64,000 nt of DNA, taken from Aestuariibius sp. HNIBRBA575 (GTDB taxonomy: Bacteria > Pseudomonadota > Alphaproteobacteria > Rhodobacterales > Rhodobacteraceae). The stretch is taken from NCBI RefSeq assembly GCF_040932005.1, contig NZ_CP162414.1, forward strand, positions 3,189,501 through 3,253,500. Direction: 5' to 3'. The position numbers and the translations under genes are program-made. Numbering within the stretch: position 1 is the first letter of the stretch; each line of letters opens with the position of its first letter. Below the pieces are notes generated by a model. The model was not told the origin of the DNA, searched no databases, and worked only from the letters and a program-made list of their open reading frames with translations. Of the stretch, positions 44,738 to 53,780 are shown piece after piece.

Positions 44738-45349
44738 GTGGCCAATACACTTTATCAAAACGACCTACCTGACGATCTGGATCTGGGTCCAGTTGTTGCC
44801 ATTGATTGTGAAACGATGGGGCTGCACCCGCATCGCGACCGTCTGTGCGTGATCCAGATGTCCGGCGGGGATGGCAATGCCCATCTGGTTCAGATCGCCA
44901 AAGGCCAAACAGAGGCACCAAACCTGTGCAAAATGCTGACCGACCCAAATGTGTTGAAACTGTTTCACTTTGGCCGGTTTGACATTGCCGCGATGCAAAA
45001 CGCCTTTGGCGCGGTCACAGCCCCGGTTTATTGCACCAAAATCGCTTCCAAAATGGTGCGGACCTATACGGACCGTCACGGGTTGAAAAACCTGTTGCAG
45101 GAATTGCTGAACGTCGACATTTCCAAGCATCAGCAAAGCAGCGATTGGGGTGCCCCGACCTTGACCGAGGCACAGCTGGATTATGCGGCTTCGGATGTGC
45201 TCTATCTGCATAAACTGCGCGACGCGCTGAACGAACGCCTGATCCGCGAAGGCCGGATGGACATGGCGCAGGCCTGCTTTGATTTCCTGCCAATGCGTGC
45301 GCAGCTTGATCTGGCGGGCTGGCCCGAAATCGACATATTTTCGCATTGA
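44738..45349 (+). CDS. rnd: Ribonuclease D, short form
   Basis: 3'-5' exoribonuclease of 203 residues consisting of the DEDDy exonuclease domain only, without the HRDC domains of E. coli RNase D. The acidic residues are in VAIDCETMGL, HFGRFDIAAM and the final YAASDVLYLHKL (the Y of DEDDy). It may process tRNA or other RNA 3' ends. The start is a GTG at 44738 after GAAAGGG. One base separates it from kdsD. Confidence 0.93.
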   Translation: MANTLYQNDLPDDLDLGPVVAIDCETMGLHPHRDRLCVIQMSGGDGNAHLVQIAKGQTEAPNLCKMLTDPNVLKLFHFGRFDIAAMQNAFGAVTAPVYCTKIASKMVRTYTDRHGLKNLLQELLNVDISKHQQSSDWGAPTLTEAQLDYAASDVLYLHKLRDALNERLIREGRMDMAQACFDFLPMRAQLDLAGWPEIDIFSH

Positions 45350-45350
45350 T

Positions 45351-46319
45351 ATGACGGATCGAGAGGCCTTTCTGACCACCGCCCGTCAGGTCATCACCGA
45401 AGAGGCCGAGGCGCTGGTTGTGCTGGCCACATCGCTGGATGACAAATTTTGCGATGCCATTGACCTGATCCTAAAAGCCAAAGGCCGGGTGATTGTCAGT
45501 GGCATCGGTAAATCCGGGCATATCGCGCGCAAAATCGCCGCCACATTGGCCAGCACCGGGACCCCGGCGCAGTTTGTCCATCCCGCCGAGGCATCCCATG
45601 GCGATCTGGGCATGGTCACAAAGGCAGATGTGGTTCTGGCGATTTCCAATTCCGGCGAGGCGCCAGAACTGGCCAATCTGCTGGCCTATACGCGCCGCTT
45701 TGCCATCCCGTTGATCGGCCTGTCCAGCCGCCCCAACAGCAGCTTGATGACAGCGGCAGACGCGTTTCTGATGATCCCAAAGCTGGGCGAAGCCTGTGGT
45801 CATGGCGTGGTCCCAACCACGTCCACCACATTGACCCTGGCCATGGGGGACGCTCTGGCGATCGCGTTGATGAAACACCGGGCATTCACGGCCGATAATT
45901 TCCGCGACTTCCATCCCGGCGGCAAACTGGGCGCGCAATTGTCCCGTGTTGGCGATCTGATGCACAAAGACGACGCCGTGCCTTTGGTTGGGGTGAACAC
46001 CCCCATGAGCGACACCTTGCTGACCATCAGCCAAAAGGGGTTCGGCGTGGTTGGCGTATTGGATGACAATGGCTACCTTAGCGGCATCGTGACCGACGGG
46101 GATCTGCGTCGGCACATGGATGGATTGCTGGATCGCAAAGCCGGGCAGGTCATGACCGCCGCGCCCCGGACCATCGGTTCAAATTCTCTGGCCGAGGAAG
46201 CCGTCGCCGTGATGAATGAATACAAAATCACCTGCCTGTTTGTTGTCGACCCTGAAACGTCGGGCAACGTGGTCGGGATATTGCACATTCACGACTGTTT
46301 GCGCGCAGGCGTGGTGTGA
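45351..46319 (+). CDS. kdsD: Arabinose-5-phosphate isomerase
   Basis: KpsF/GutQ-family isomerase of 322 residues: an SIS domain (RVIVSGIGKSGHIARKIAATLASTGTPAQFVHPAEASHGDLG) and two C-terminal CBS domains (VGDLMHKDDAVPLV and GQVMTAAPRTIGSNSLAEEAV). It converts ribulose 5-phosphate to arabinose 5-phosphate, the first step to KDO of lipopolysaccharide. Starts one base after rnd and is followed by lptC, so it belongs to an LPS operon. kdsB for the same pathway is at 56.9 kb. Confidence 0.95.
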   Translation: MTDREAFLTTARQVITEEAEALVVLATSLDDKFCDAIDLILKAKGRVIVSGIGKSGHIARKIAATLASTGTPAQFVHPAEASHGDLGMVTKADVVLAISNSGEAPELANLLAYTRRFAIPLIGLSSRPNSSLMTAADAFLMIPKLGEACGHGVVPTTSTTLTLAMGDALAIALMKHRAFTADNFRDFHPGGKLGAQLSRVGDLMHKDDAVPLVGVNTPMSDTLLTISQKGFGVVGVLDDNGYLSGIVTDGDLRRHMDGLLDRKAGQVMTAAPRTIGSNSLAEEAVAVMNEYKITCLFVVDPETSGNVVGILHIHDCLRAGVV

Positions 46320-46322
46320 TCC

Positions 46323-46928
46323 TTGGTCGGGGCTGGTGATCTTTATTCGCGATTGGTGAATTTTGCCAAGGTCGGCCTGCCGCTGGCCGCACTGGCCCTG
46401 TTGTCGACCATGTTTCTGTTTTCGCGGGGCCAAAATAGCGACCAAACCATCCCGTATGCGGAACTCGAAGAAATCGCGCGCGACCAGTTGATCCTGGAAC
46501 CCTATTATGCGGGCGTCGCGGACGATGGGTCCGAGGTTACGTTTTCCGCCCATAGCGCTGCGCCGGATGCGGATCAAAACAGCATTTTGAACGTCTCTGC
46601 GCTGCAATCAGAATTGCGCAGCACCGGGGGGGTGCAAACCATTATCCGCGCCGGGTCAGGGATGTTAAATTCTGACACCCAAATCGCCGAGCTAGAAGGT
46701 TTGGTGCGTCTGGACACGTCCAACGGATACAAAATGGAAACCCAAGGCATGACCGCCGATCTGGAAACAGGACGGTTTGAAACCCATGGGCGACTTGAAA
46801 TTCGCGCGCCTTATGGCCAAGTGACTGCTGGTAAGTTGGTGATTGAAACCCCCGAAGGGTCGGACGGGCAGCAAATGGTTTTCAATGAAGGGGTGCGGCT
46901 GATATACTCCCCCCAAAATCAGGAATAG
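46323..46928 (+). CDS. lptC: LPS export protein LptC
   Basis: LptC of 201 residues: short cytoplasmic N terminus, one membrane helix (VGLPLAALALLSTMFLF) and a periplasmic beta-jellyroll domain with VTFSAHSAAPDADQ and LNSDTQIAELEGLVRL, as in LptC. It bridges the LptBFG pump to LptA. The start is a TTG at 46323, three bases after kdsD, which gives the normal N terminus; no ATG is available before the helix. Part of kdsD-lptC-lptA-lptB. Confidence 0.9.
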   Translation: MVGAGDLYSRLVNFAKVGLPLAALALLSTMFLFSRGQNSDQTIPYAELEEIARDQLILEPYYAGVADDGSEVTFSAHSAAPDADQNSILNVSALQSELRSTGGVQTIIRAGSGMLNSDTQIAELEGLVRLDTSNGYKMETQGMTADLETGRFETHGRLEIRAPYGQVTAGKLVIETPEGSDGQQMVFNEGVRLIYSPQNQE

Positions 46929-46932
46929 TATT

Positions 46933-47421
46933 GTGCATTTTATTCGTCATTCCATCGCCGCCGCATGTATTGTCATTGCCGGTTCGGCCATTGCTCAGGG
47001 CACACAGATCGCGCTGGGCGGGCTTAATGCCAATCCATCCGATCCTGTCGAGGTCAACGCCGACAGCCTGACCGTCAACCAAGATAACGGAACCGCCATT
47101 TTCACCGGAAATGTCGTGATCGGCCAAGGCAGCATGCGTCTGGCCGCCGCGCGCGTGCAGGTGCGATATTCAGACACCAACGGCGACATCACCCAATTGT
47201 TGGCAACGGGCGGCGTGACTTTGGTCACAGAAACCGAAGCCGCAGAAGCGGTCGAAGCCAATTATAATCTGGAAACCGGCATGCTGGTGCTCACTGGCAA
47301 CGTTTTGTTGACCCAAGGGCCCAGCGCAATTTCCGCAGACCGCATGAACGTCAATTTGGAAACCGGCACCGCCCAAATGGAAGGCCGCGTGCGCACCGTC
47401 TTTGCCCAAGGGGACAATTGA
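46933..47421 (+). CDS. lptA: LPS transport periplasmic protein LptA
   Basis: LptA of 162 residues (OstA domain). A signal peptide (start GTG at 46933, cleavage expected after AIA) is followed by DPVEVNADSLTVNQDNGTAIFTGNV and the repeating strand pattern GDITQLLATGGVTLVTETEAAEA. It forms the periplasmic bridge that carries LPS to the outer membrane LptDE. The stop shares an A with the lptB start (TGATG). Confidence 0.94.
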   Translation: MHFIRHSIAAACIVIAGSAIAQGTQIALGGLNANPSDPVEVNADSLTVNQDNGTAIFTGNVVIGQGSMRLAAARVQVRYSDTNGDITQLLATGGVTLVTETEAAEAVEANYNLETGMLVLTGNVLLTQGPSAISADRMNVNLETGTAQMEGRVRTVFAQGDN

Positions 47422-48179
47422 TGTCAGCGCCCGAATTAACAGTCACCCAGGGCAGCGCCGGGTTGCAGATTCGCAATCTTCGCAAAAGCTACCGCAAACG
47501 GCTTGTGATTCGGGATGTGAGCATGGATTTGGCCCGCGGCGAAGCTGTGGCACTGCTTGGACCAAATGGATCCGGTAAAACCACCTGTTTCTATTCGATT
47601 GCCGGCCTAGTGACCCCCGAAGGCGGGCGCGTTTTCATCGACGGACAAGATGTCACAGCCCTGCCCATGTATCGGCGCGCCCGTCTGGGCATCGGCTATT
47701 TGCCGCAGGAAATGTCGATTTTCCGGGGTCTGTCAGTCGAAAACAACATCCTGTCGATCCTCGAAATTTCAGAGCCAGATCGCATGACCCGCCGGGAACG
47801 GCTTGAGGAATTGCTGTCAGAATTTTCCATCGAACACCTGCGCCGCGCGCCTGCGCTTGCGCTGTCTGGTGGGGAACGGCGGCGTGCTGAATTTGCCCGC
47901 TGTTTGGCCGCAAACCCCAATTATGTCTTGCTGGATGAACCTTTTGCCGGGGTTGATCCCGTTTCCGTCGGCGAAATTCGCCACCTCGTTGCGGACCTAA
48001 AATCGCGTGGGATCGGTGTGTTGATCACCGACCATAACGTGCGTGAAACATTGGAAATTGTCGATCGCGCCTATATCCTGCATGACGGTCAAATCCTCAT
48101 GAGCGGCACCGCCGACGAGGTGGTTCAGGATGAAAACGTCCGTCGCGTTTATTTAGGTCAAGGTTTCAAGGTCGGTTGA
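47421..48179 (+). CDS. lptB: LPS export ABC transporter ATP-binding protein LptB
   Basis: LptB of 252 residues, the ATPase of the LptBFG pump. Walker A GPNGSGKT, Q-loop YLPQEMSIFRGLSVENNI, signature LSGGERRR, Walker B YVLLDEPFAGVDP and the switch histidine in TDHNVRETLE are all present. The LSGGERRR form and the C-terminal extension are typical of LptB. lptF and lptG are not in the window. In many proteobacteria rpoN follows lptB; here 203 bases without a gene lead to hpf. Confidence 0.96.
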   Translation: MSAPELTVTQGSAGLQIRNLRKSYRKRLVIRDVSMDLARGEAVALLGPNGSGKTTCFYSIAGLVTPEGGRVFIDGQDVTALPMYRRARLGIGYLPQEMSIFRGLSVENNILSILEISEPDRMTRRERLEELLSEFSIEHLRRAPALALSGGERRRAEFARCLAANPNYVLLDEPFAGVDPVSVGEIRHLVADLKSRGIGVLITDHNVRETLEIVDRAYILHDGQILMSGTADEVVQDENVRRVYLGQGFKVG

Positions 48180-48382
48180 ATCCACATTGACAAACACACC
48201 CAATTCAGCGCCAAATGTAGGGGATGACGGATTGTGTTTTCCTTTGCCAGACGGACCGGGTGCTTGCACTCTGCTGTGGCACAACACCATCAGGAAACCG
48301 GCCGGCCATCAATCCGATTAGCTTGATCTACACGCCCTAATTCTAGGGCAGGTCAGGCATTTTCCAAACTTCAGGAGGAACG

Positions 48383-48961
48383 ATGCGGTATCAAATCAGC
48401 GGCAAGCAAATCGACATTGGCGAAGCCCTACAGATTCATGTCAAAAATGAATTAGGCGATACACTCAATAAATATTCTGGCAGACCAACGGACGCGACGG
48501 TCATCTTTTCCAAGAGTGCCAATGAATTTGTTTGCGAGACCGTTGTTCACTTATCCACAGGGCTTACAACTCAGGCTCGTGCGCATGCCCATGAAATCTA
48601 TGCAGCTTTTGATTCATCACTTGAAAAGATGGACAAGCAGCTGCGTCGATACAAGCGTAGGTTGAAGGATCACCACAAGGAACGTCAGCAACCGGTTGAA
48701 CTTTCTGATGCGGGCTCGTATATCCTCGCCGCAACGGACCACGTCGAAGAGGTGGAACCAGAAAACGTAAGCGCCATGATCATCGCTGAGATGGAAGCCA
48801 AAATTCCGTCTATCTCTGTCGGAGAGGCCGTGATGCAAATGGAACTTTCGCATGCTCCGGTTCTGGTTTTTCGCAACGAGGGACACAGCGGAATCAATGT
48901 CGTGTATCGCCGCGAAGACGGCAATATAGGGTGGATTGATCCCAAAAAAGACGACCAATAG
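48383..48961 (+). CDS. hpf: Ribosome hibernation promoting factor, long form
   Basis: Long HPF of 192 residues: an N-terminal RaiA-type domain (MRYQISGKQIDIGEALQIHVK) that sits in the decoding centre of idle ribosomes, a variable linker, and the C-terminal dimerisation domain (SVGEAVMQMELSHAPVLVFRNEGHSGINVVYRREDGNIGWIDP) that joins two 30S subunits to make 100S particles. AGGAGGA lies just before the ATG. Followed by ptsN 35 bases on. Confidence 0.96.
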   Translation: MRYQISGKQIDIGEALQIHVKNELGDTLNKYSGRPTDATVIFSKSANEFVCETVVHLSTGLTTQARAHAHEIYAAFDSSLEKMDKQLRRYKRRLKDHHKERQQPVELSDAGSYILAATDHVEEVEPENVSAMIIAEMEAKIPSISVGEAVMQMELSHAPVLVFRNEGHSGINVVYRREDGNIGWIDPKKDDQ

Positions 48962-48996
48962 CCGCCCTTTGCGGTTGGGTTTAGGGACCCGGATAC

Positions 48997-49461
48997 ATGC
49001 AGTTAAATGAACTACTCAGCCCCGAGGGTATTAAACTCTTGGGGTTATCGAGCAGCAAAAAGCGTTTGTTCCATGAAATCGGCGATCTCGCCGAGGCTCA
49101 ATTTGGGCTGGAACCTGCAAAAGTCATCGAAGCCTTGCTTGAACGCGAAAGCTTGGGTCCCACCGGCGTGGGCCATGGTGTGGCCCTGCCCCATGCCCGC
49201 CTGCACAATCTGGACGATGTCAAAGGCCTGTTTATCCGGTTGGAAAAGCCGCTGGATTTCGATGCCGTTGATCGTCAGCCCGTTGATCTGATTTTCGTTC
49301 TACTGGCCCCAGAAAATTCTGGTGTCGAGCATCTAAAAGCGCTCGCTTTGGTGTCGCGCACCCTGCGTGAAAAAGCGATTTGTTCCAAATTGCGCGCCAA
49401 TTCTGACGTCGCAACATTATATGCGATCCTGACGGATACGACGACGCACCAAGCGGCCTAA
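48997..49461 (+). CDS. ptsN: PTS nitrogen-regulatory protein EIIA(Ntr)
   Basis: EIIA of the nitrogen PTS, 154 residues. The phosphorylated histidine is His66 in GVGHGVALPHARL, preceded by ALLERESLGPTGVG. It signals phosphate flow from PtsP and NPr to targets such as potassium transport. The conserved hpf-ptsN order supports it. PtsP and PtsO are not in the window. Convergent with the sulfotransferase gene 31 bases on. Confidence 0.95.
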   Translation: MQLNELLSPEGIKLLGLSSSKKRLFHEIGDLAEAQFGLEPAKVIEALLERESLGPTGVGHGVALPHARLHNLDDVKGLFIRLEKPLDFDAVDRQPVDLIFVLLAPENSGVEHLKALALVSRTLREKAICSKLRANSDVATLYAILTDTTTHQAA

Positions 49462-49492
49462 TCCGCGGATAAAGCTGTGTTCTGGCAGGGCG

Positions 49493-50920
49493 TTAGGCCC
49501 GCCAGTCGTCGAACCCGAACATCATAAAATCACGCTGATAAACATCACGAATAGCCGCGTCTAAGTCGTCATTGTGGATTGATTCCAACGCATGCAGATG
49601 CGGATCGGTTTCAAAATCAGGTTTGGGCAGGTTGGGCAGCCCCACCATGTCCCCCAAAATCTGGCAATCCCGCTCCAATGTCTCTTCTCTCATAATGAAA
49701 TCCGGCGCGACAAATTCGGACATTCCACTTAGAATAGAGGCCTGACTGGCCCAATTGGCATCAACCCGAATAGAGGTCTGCCCCGCCAAATTCGCCTTTA
49801 GGAACCGCAAGAACCCCAAAAACGCTTCTTGGTGACGTGCCGTGTCATAGCCATCGCCGATTTTGCCCTTGGCATAAGGCAGCTTAAATTCACGACGCAA
49901 TGTTTCGCGAATTTCGGTAAAGCTCCCTTTGTCGGTTGACAGAATCCTGTCACAAAATGCGGCATGTGCCCGAACCAGTGGATGACGCAGCACCGCAAAG
50001 CTGCGATGCCCGGTGTTTTTGCGTTTCCACTGACGCAGGGTTTTTTGGGTGAAACCTTGCTTCAAATCTGCTGGGTCAACCTGATCAATCGCAGCCATCC
50101 AGTTTTGAACCGCCAATTCAGGCCCAGATTTCAGCGGCATATACAAAAGGGGGCTTTGGGCGCAGGCAATATAGGTCGGAACCGCCGGGCCGCGACGGGG
50201 TTCAAAATTTGGCGTGCGCGCCAGATTAAACCGGTCCATTCGCGCCAAAGACTGGGCCATATCGTCAAAATTCGACACCTTATCCGACATAGGTGCCGGA
50301 TTTTGTTTTTTCAGCTTTTTATCCAAGTGTTCCAGCTGGTCGTCACATTCCAAAAACGCCGCAAGACCATTCATGATATCAACGTCTTGCAGATCTTCGT
50401 ATGCGACATAAAACGCGGTCTGGCCACTGCGTTGCAACGCATTCAACAGCCGCACCTGAAACGCCTGTAGCGCGGCCAGATGGGTTTCAAATTCGGCCGG
50501 TTCAAAGCTGACCTTCTCCGACTTCGCGTGTTTCACATTGGTCAGTTTCCACTGCCCCGTGGCCTGCGCGATTTTCCAGCTGACATAGCTTTCGACCGGG
50601 TTTCGGGTCAGAATAATTTTGGCACAGCGCGGATCTGGCAGAACCACATCCAGAACACGCTGATCATGGTCGTTGAAAAACCGAAACCCGCCCAGCCCGT
50701 CGCTTTGTTCCTTGATCGCGTCAATCAGCACCTCTGGATCGGCCTGACGCAGCCCCAGCCGCACGCCAAGGATGTCATCGGTGTTGGGATAGCCGATGAA
50801 ATGCGGATTGAACGCCTCTCCGTGACATTGCAGGCCATCAAACGCGTTTATGTTTGCTTCTAAGAAGTTCGACCCCGTCCGCATTTCTGCAAAGACGACG
50901 AAATAATCAAATCGGGACAT
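49493..50920 (-). CDS. Two-domain sulfotransferase
   Basis: Protein of 475 residues with two sulfotransferase-like halves. The first (1 to about 230) has the PAPS phosphosulfate loop EMRTGSNFLE (12-21) and the 3'-phosphate motif ILTRNPVESYVSW (103-115), like Stf0. The second (about 245 to 475) has the corresponding YMPLKSGPELAVQNW (260-274) and FAVLRHPLVRAHAAFCDRIL (308-327), like carbohydrate sulfotransferases. No signal peptide or helix, so cytoplasmic. Directly abuts the glycosyltransferase gene upstream and is the last gene of the run, so sulfation of a glycan precursor is inferred. Confidence 0.8.
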   Translation of the reverse strand: MSRFDYFVVFAEMRTGSNFLEANINAFDGLQCHGEAFNPHFIGYPNTDDILGVRLGLRQADPEVLIDAIKEQSDGLGGFRFFNDHDQRVLDVVLPDPRCAKIILTRNPVESYVSWKIAQATGQWKLTNVKHAKSEKVSFEPAEFETHLAALQAFQVRLLNALQRSGQTAFYVAYEDLQDVDIMNGLAAFLECDDQLEHLDKKLKKQNPAPMSDKVSNFDDMAQSLARMDRFNLARTPNFEPRRGPAVPTYIACAQSPLLYMPLKSGPELAVQNWMAAIDQVDPADLKQGFTQKTLRQWKRKNTGHRSFAVLRHPLVRAHAAFCDRILSTDKGSFTEIRETLRREFKLPYAKGKIGDGYDTARHQEAFLGFLRFLKANLAGQTSIRVDANWASQASILSGMSEFVAPDFIMREETLERDCQILGDMVGLPNLPKPDFETDPHLHALESIHNDDLDAAIRDVYQRDFMMFGFDDWRA

Positions 50921-52618
50921 TTATTTCACCAAATAAGGTTTCCGGCGTTTGCCGCGATCCTGGTTCGGGGCACGATCCACTGGAAAGTCCCCCATCAGAT
51001 AGGGGTGCATCCCCTGATTTTTGAGGTTCTGCAAGAATTGCCCAAACCCGGTCAGATCGACCATTTTGGGGGCTTCTGTCAGTTTGCTGGGGCTGCTGGC
51101 ACCATGTTCGTCGATGATGCCTTGCAATGCCTCCATCGGGGCTTCGATAAATTCGGCCATGGTCCAGATGCGAATGCGGGCCTTGGCATAGGGGGATCGC
51201 AACGCATAAAGATGATCGGCCTCGATTTTTTGCAGCTCTGCGGCTTCGGCACGGATATCTGCGAAATTTTTGTTCGACTGAAACAGCGGCACAGCCCAAG
51301 CGCCAGAGATGACACTGATCCGAGCATTTGGATCCTTGGCGACATCCCAGGAAATATACTGACTATCGCGCGGGCCAAATTGGAAACATTGGCGTTCGCC
51401 ACGTGTGTTCCAGATCAGGTTGGTCAAAAACATCCGCGCATTATAGTCGCGCATCTGGACGGATTTGGACATCGCACCGGCATAGGTGTCGCCACGGCCG
51501 TCAAATTCAGCCCCCTCAGGGGCATATAGATGGCCATGCACGCGGGCATTGGTTGCACGGGCCAGCCAAGGTTCAAAATCCTCAAACAGTTCAGTGAACC
51601 CTTCAAAGATCGAATATTGCGAAGATGTCAGACCGTTCGCCCAGTATTCATCCGGGAACCGCCCCTGCATAAACAGACCTTTGCGCCCCAATGTGCGGCG
51701 TTCGACCGCTTTGGCAAAAATACGATCAATTTTACTGGGATTGGGTTCAGCGCCTTTCATCGCGCCCGCCGGGTCATTCAAAAACGTCTGATACAGCCGA
51801 TCCGCATCTGGCCAGATTTTGCGCGCAACAAAGCAGTCAGACCGACGTAGCAATTGCAGATGATCATCATAGAAAATATGCGGTTTACCCTGAAAATCGA
51901 ACTTTGACAGGGTCAGCGACCGGCTCTCTACGTTTTGACCATAGAGCCGCACCAAGGTCTGAAAATAGCTTTCATCTGGGATCCACACCTTGCTGAAATA
52001 GCGGTCATACCGTTCGCGATCCGGGTCCTGCAAAATGGCCGACAACGTCTGACGGGTCAGGCACCACCATTGCGACCCCATATGCGGCACGATACCGGCG
52101 GGGATGTTGCGTTTGATTTTGAACCGGCGCTGTAGCGATACAAATCGATCAAACAGACGGCGTTGGCTGCGCCATTTAAACGGGAAATAGAGCGTGAACC
52201 GTTCCTCGTCCAAACCGCCAACGGTCCAAGGCACATCGGCTGTTGTTGCGCTTTCGATGAAGTCCGTGCGGGGGCGCGCCGCCAGGTATTTGATCAGCTC
52301 TTTGACCGGGCGCAACGGCATACAGGACCCGGATGCCAAATAAACGTGGCTCACTTCGTCAAAGGATTTCAGCATCAGTTCCGACGCGGATTGCGACGCT
52401 GCAACAATGCCCCATGCGCCCCATTCACATTTGTGACGGCGGCTGAATTTAACATCTTCCAGATTTGCCAACGCATTGCGAAACTTATCAAAAACAGCAC
52501 GCGACACTTTTTTGTCTACATGCACAACCACGGGACAGCCTGCATCATTCCAATGGCGGATCACCTGCTCTGCGCGATGCAGATCATTGTGAACCAACAT
52601 GACGATGCCGACGCTCAT
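50921..52618 (-). CDS. GT14-type (core-2/I-branching) glycosyltransferase with DUF5928
   Basis: Protein of 565 residues. The N-terminal half is a family 14 transferase: VGIVMLVHNDLHRAEQVIRHW and VHVDKKVSRAVFDKF, then HVYLASGSCMPLRPVKELIKYL and GSQWWCLTRQTLSAIL, with WIPDESYFQTLVRL near residue 225. The C-terminal half (about 280 on) is the DUF5928 region typical of Rhodobacteraceae, with SSQYSIFEGFTELFEDF, VHGHLYAPEGAEFDG and WNTRGERQCFQFGPRDSQ. No membrane helices. The ATG overlaps the end of the upstream transferase gene (ATGA). Confidence 0.82.
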   Translation of the reverse strand: MSVGIVMLVHNDLHRAEQVIRHWNDAGCPVVVHVDKKVSRAVFDKFRNALANLEDVKFSRRHKCEWGAWGIVAASQSASELMLKSFDEVSHVYLASGSCMPLRPVKELIKYLAARPRTDFIESATTADVPWTVGGLDEERFTLYFPFKWRSQRRLFDRFVSLQRRFKIKRNIPAGIVPHMGSQWWCLTRQTLSAILQDPDRERYDRYFSKVWIPDESYFQTLVRLYGQNVESRSLTLSKFDFQGKPHIFYDDHLQLLRRSDCFVARKIWPDADRLYQTFLNDPAGAMKGAEPNPSKIDRIFAKAVERRTLGRKGLFMQGRFPDEYWANGLTSSQYSIFEGFTELFEDFEPWLARATNARVHGHLYAPEGAEFDGRGDTYAGAMSKSVQMRDYNARMFLTNLIWNTRGERQCFQFGPRDSQYISWDVAKDPNARISVISGAWAVPLFQSNKNFADIRAEAAELQKIEADHLYALRSPYAKARIRIWTMAEFIEAPMEALQGIIDEHGASSPSKLTEAPKMVDLTGFGQFLQNLKNQGMHPYLMGDFPVDRAPNQDRGKRRKPYLVK

Positions 52619-53625
52619 GCCCAGTTTCCTTTGGACATGATCCCGAGGATTTCAAGCTGTCGCCAATTGATGTATTTTTCGCTCCACTTGCACCAGAAAT
52701 CGGGGCTATCTGCCAGACCTTCGGCATAGGCGCGGTATTCTTTGCTGTTGGCGTAGTGCTGTTTACGCTTCAGCTCTTCTGCGGCTTTCTGATCGAAATT
52801 TGACAGGAATTTCGCATGTAGCAAAACCCCGGTCGCCATTTCGCCACCCCATTGATCATAGGTCAAATTCAACGACCGCGGCAGCAGCATATGAGTTGAA
52901 CTTTCATAGGCGTAATGCCGGTTCCATTTCACCAACGGCGTTTTGTTCAATGCAGGCGCGCGCCAAGGTTCCTGATCAAAGAACATCCGCATCCGTGGAC
53001 CGCCCTGAATCCACAGGTTTTGAAATTTGGGGTTTTGGTAGATCGAATAATTCCCGGCATCAAACCACGACAGAATTTCCATCGGGTTTTGCCCTGCCTG
53101 ATAGGGAACCGCATCAATCGGACCTTTTGGATACATATCCAACAACATCGCCCCAAAGGATCGCACCGCCGAGGCATCCAACCAATCGGTCAACGCCTTT
53201 AGCGGGCGCGTATCACAGAACGGATATACAAAGAATTCGTCGGGATCGACCACCAGACACCAATGATCATGGCCATATTTCAACTGCAGCCAGTTCAGCC
53301 AATCCACCCCAAACCGGGCGCGTTTATAGCTGGATTTGGTGGTCCATAGGGACACATCGGGCTGCTGGGACAGGTATTCACGCGCGCCATCATCACTGTC
53401 ATTATCGACCATAAAGAAATGGCCGACACCCATGGCGCGGTAATATTCCAGAAAATACGGAAGCCGGATCATTTCGTTCCGAAATGTCGAAAAGACAAAC
53501 GAATCCGACCGTTTGATCTGATTTGTACGATCAACAACAGACTTTAGTTCGTGCCGCTTTCTGAACGCACGAATCCGCCAGCGTTTACGACGCAATCGCA
53601 AGCGATATGTTTGACGAATGCCCAA
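52615..53625 (-). CDS. GT2/GT92-type glycosyltransferase, copy A
   Basis: Glycosyltransferase of 336 residues: basic N terminus, then FSTFRNEMIRLPYFLEYYRAMGVGHFFMVDN and the DxD-type motif CLVVDPDEFFVYP that binds the nucleotide sugar and metal, followed by SFGAMLLDMYPKGPID and PRMRMFFDQ. The second half is like GT92/DUF23 proteins. The gene at 53.8 kb is a paralogue sharing all these blocks. It starts the operon with the GT14 and sulfotransferase genes, 155 bases from the upstream copy. Acceptor unknown. Confidence 0.82.
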   Translation of the reverse strand: MGIRQTYRLRLRRKRWRIRAFRKRHELKSVVDRTNQIKRSDSFVFSTFRNEMIRLPYFLEYYRAMGVGHFFMVDNDSDDGAREYLSQQPDVSLWTTKSSYKRARFGVDWLNWLQLKYGHDHWCLVVDPDEFFVYPFCDTRPLKALTDWLDASAVRSFGAMLLDMYPKGPIDAVPYQAGQNPMEILSWFDAGNYSIYQNPKFQNLWIQGGPRMRMFFDQEPWRAPALNKTPLVKWNRHYAYESSTHMLLPRSLNLTYDQWGGEMATGVLLHAKFLSNFDQKAAEELKRKQHYANSKEYRAYAEGLADSPDFWCKWSEKYINWRQLEILGIMSKGNWA

Positions 53626-53780
53626 ATTCGATCCTTCACCACGCCGGAACCTACGTCCTGCCTACTCAAAAGCGCTTAACACTCTCTTTCCCTTTTGCCG
53701 GGAATTGTCACTTATTTCGAAACAATAAGGTTTCATGCCGCTGACGTAAACCATTGTGACCGTTCCAAGCCATTGAAATG

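Noticed and set aside
48180..48382. RpoN-type (-24/-12) promoter before hpf
   Set aside because: TGGCAC is present but not followed by TTGC at the right spacing.
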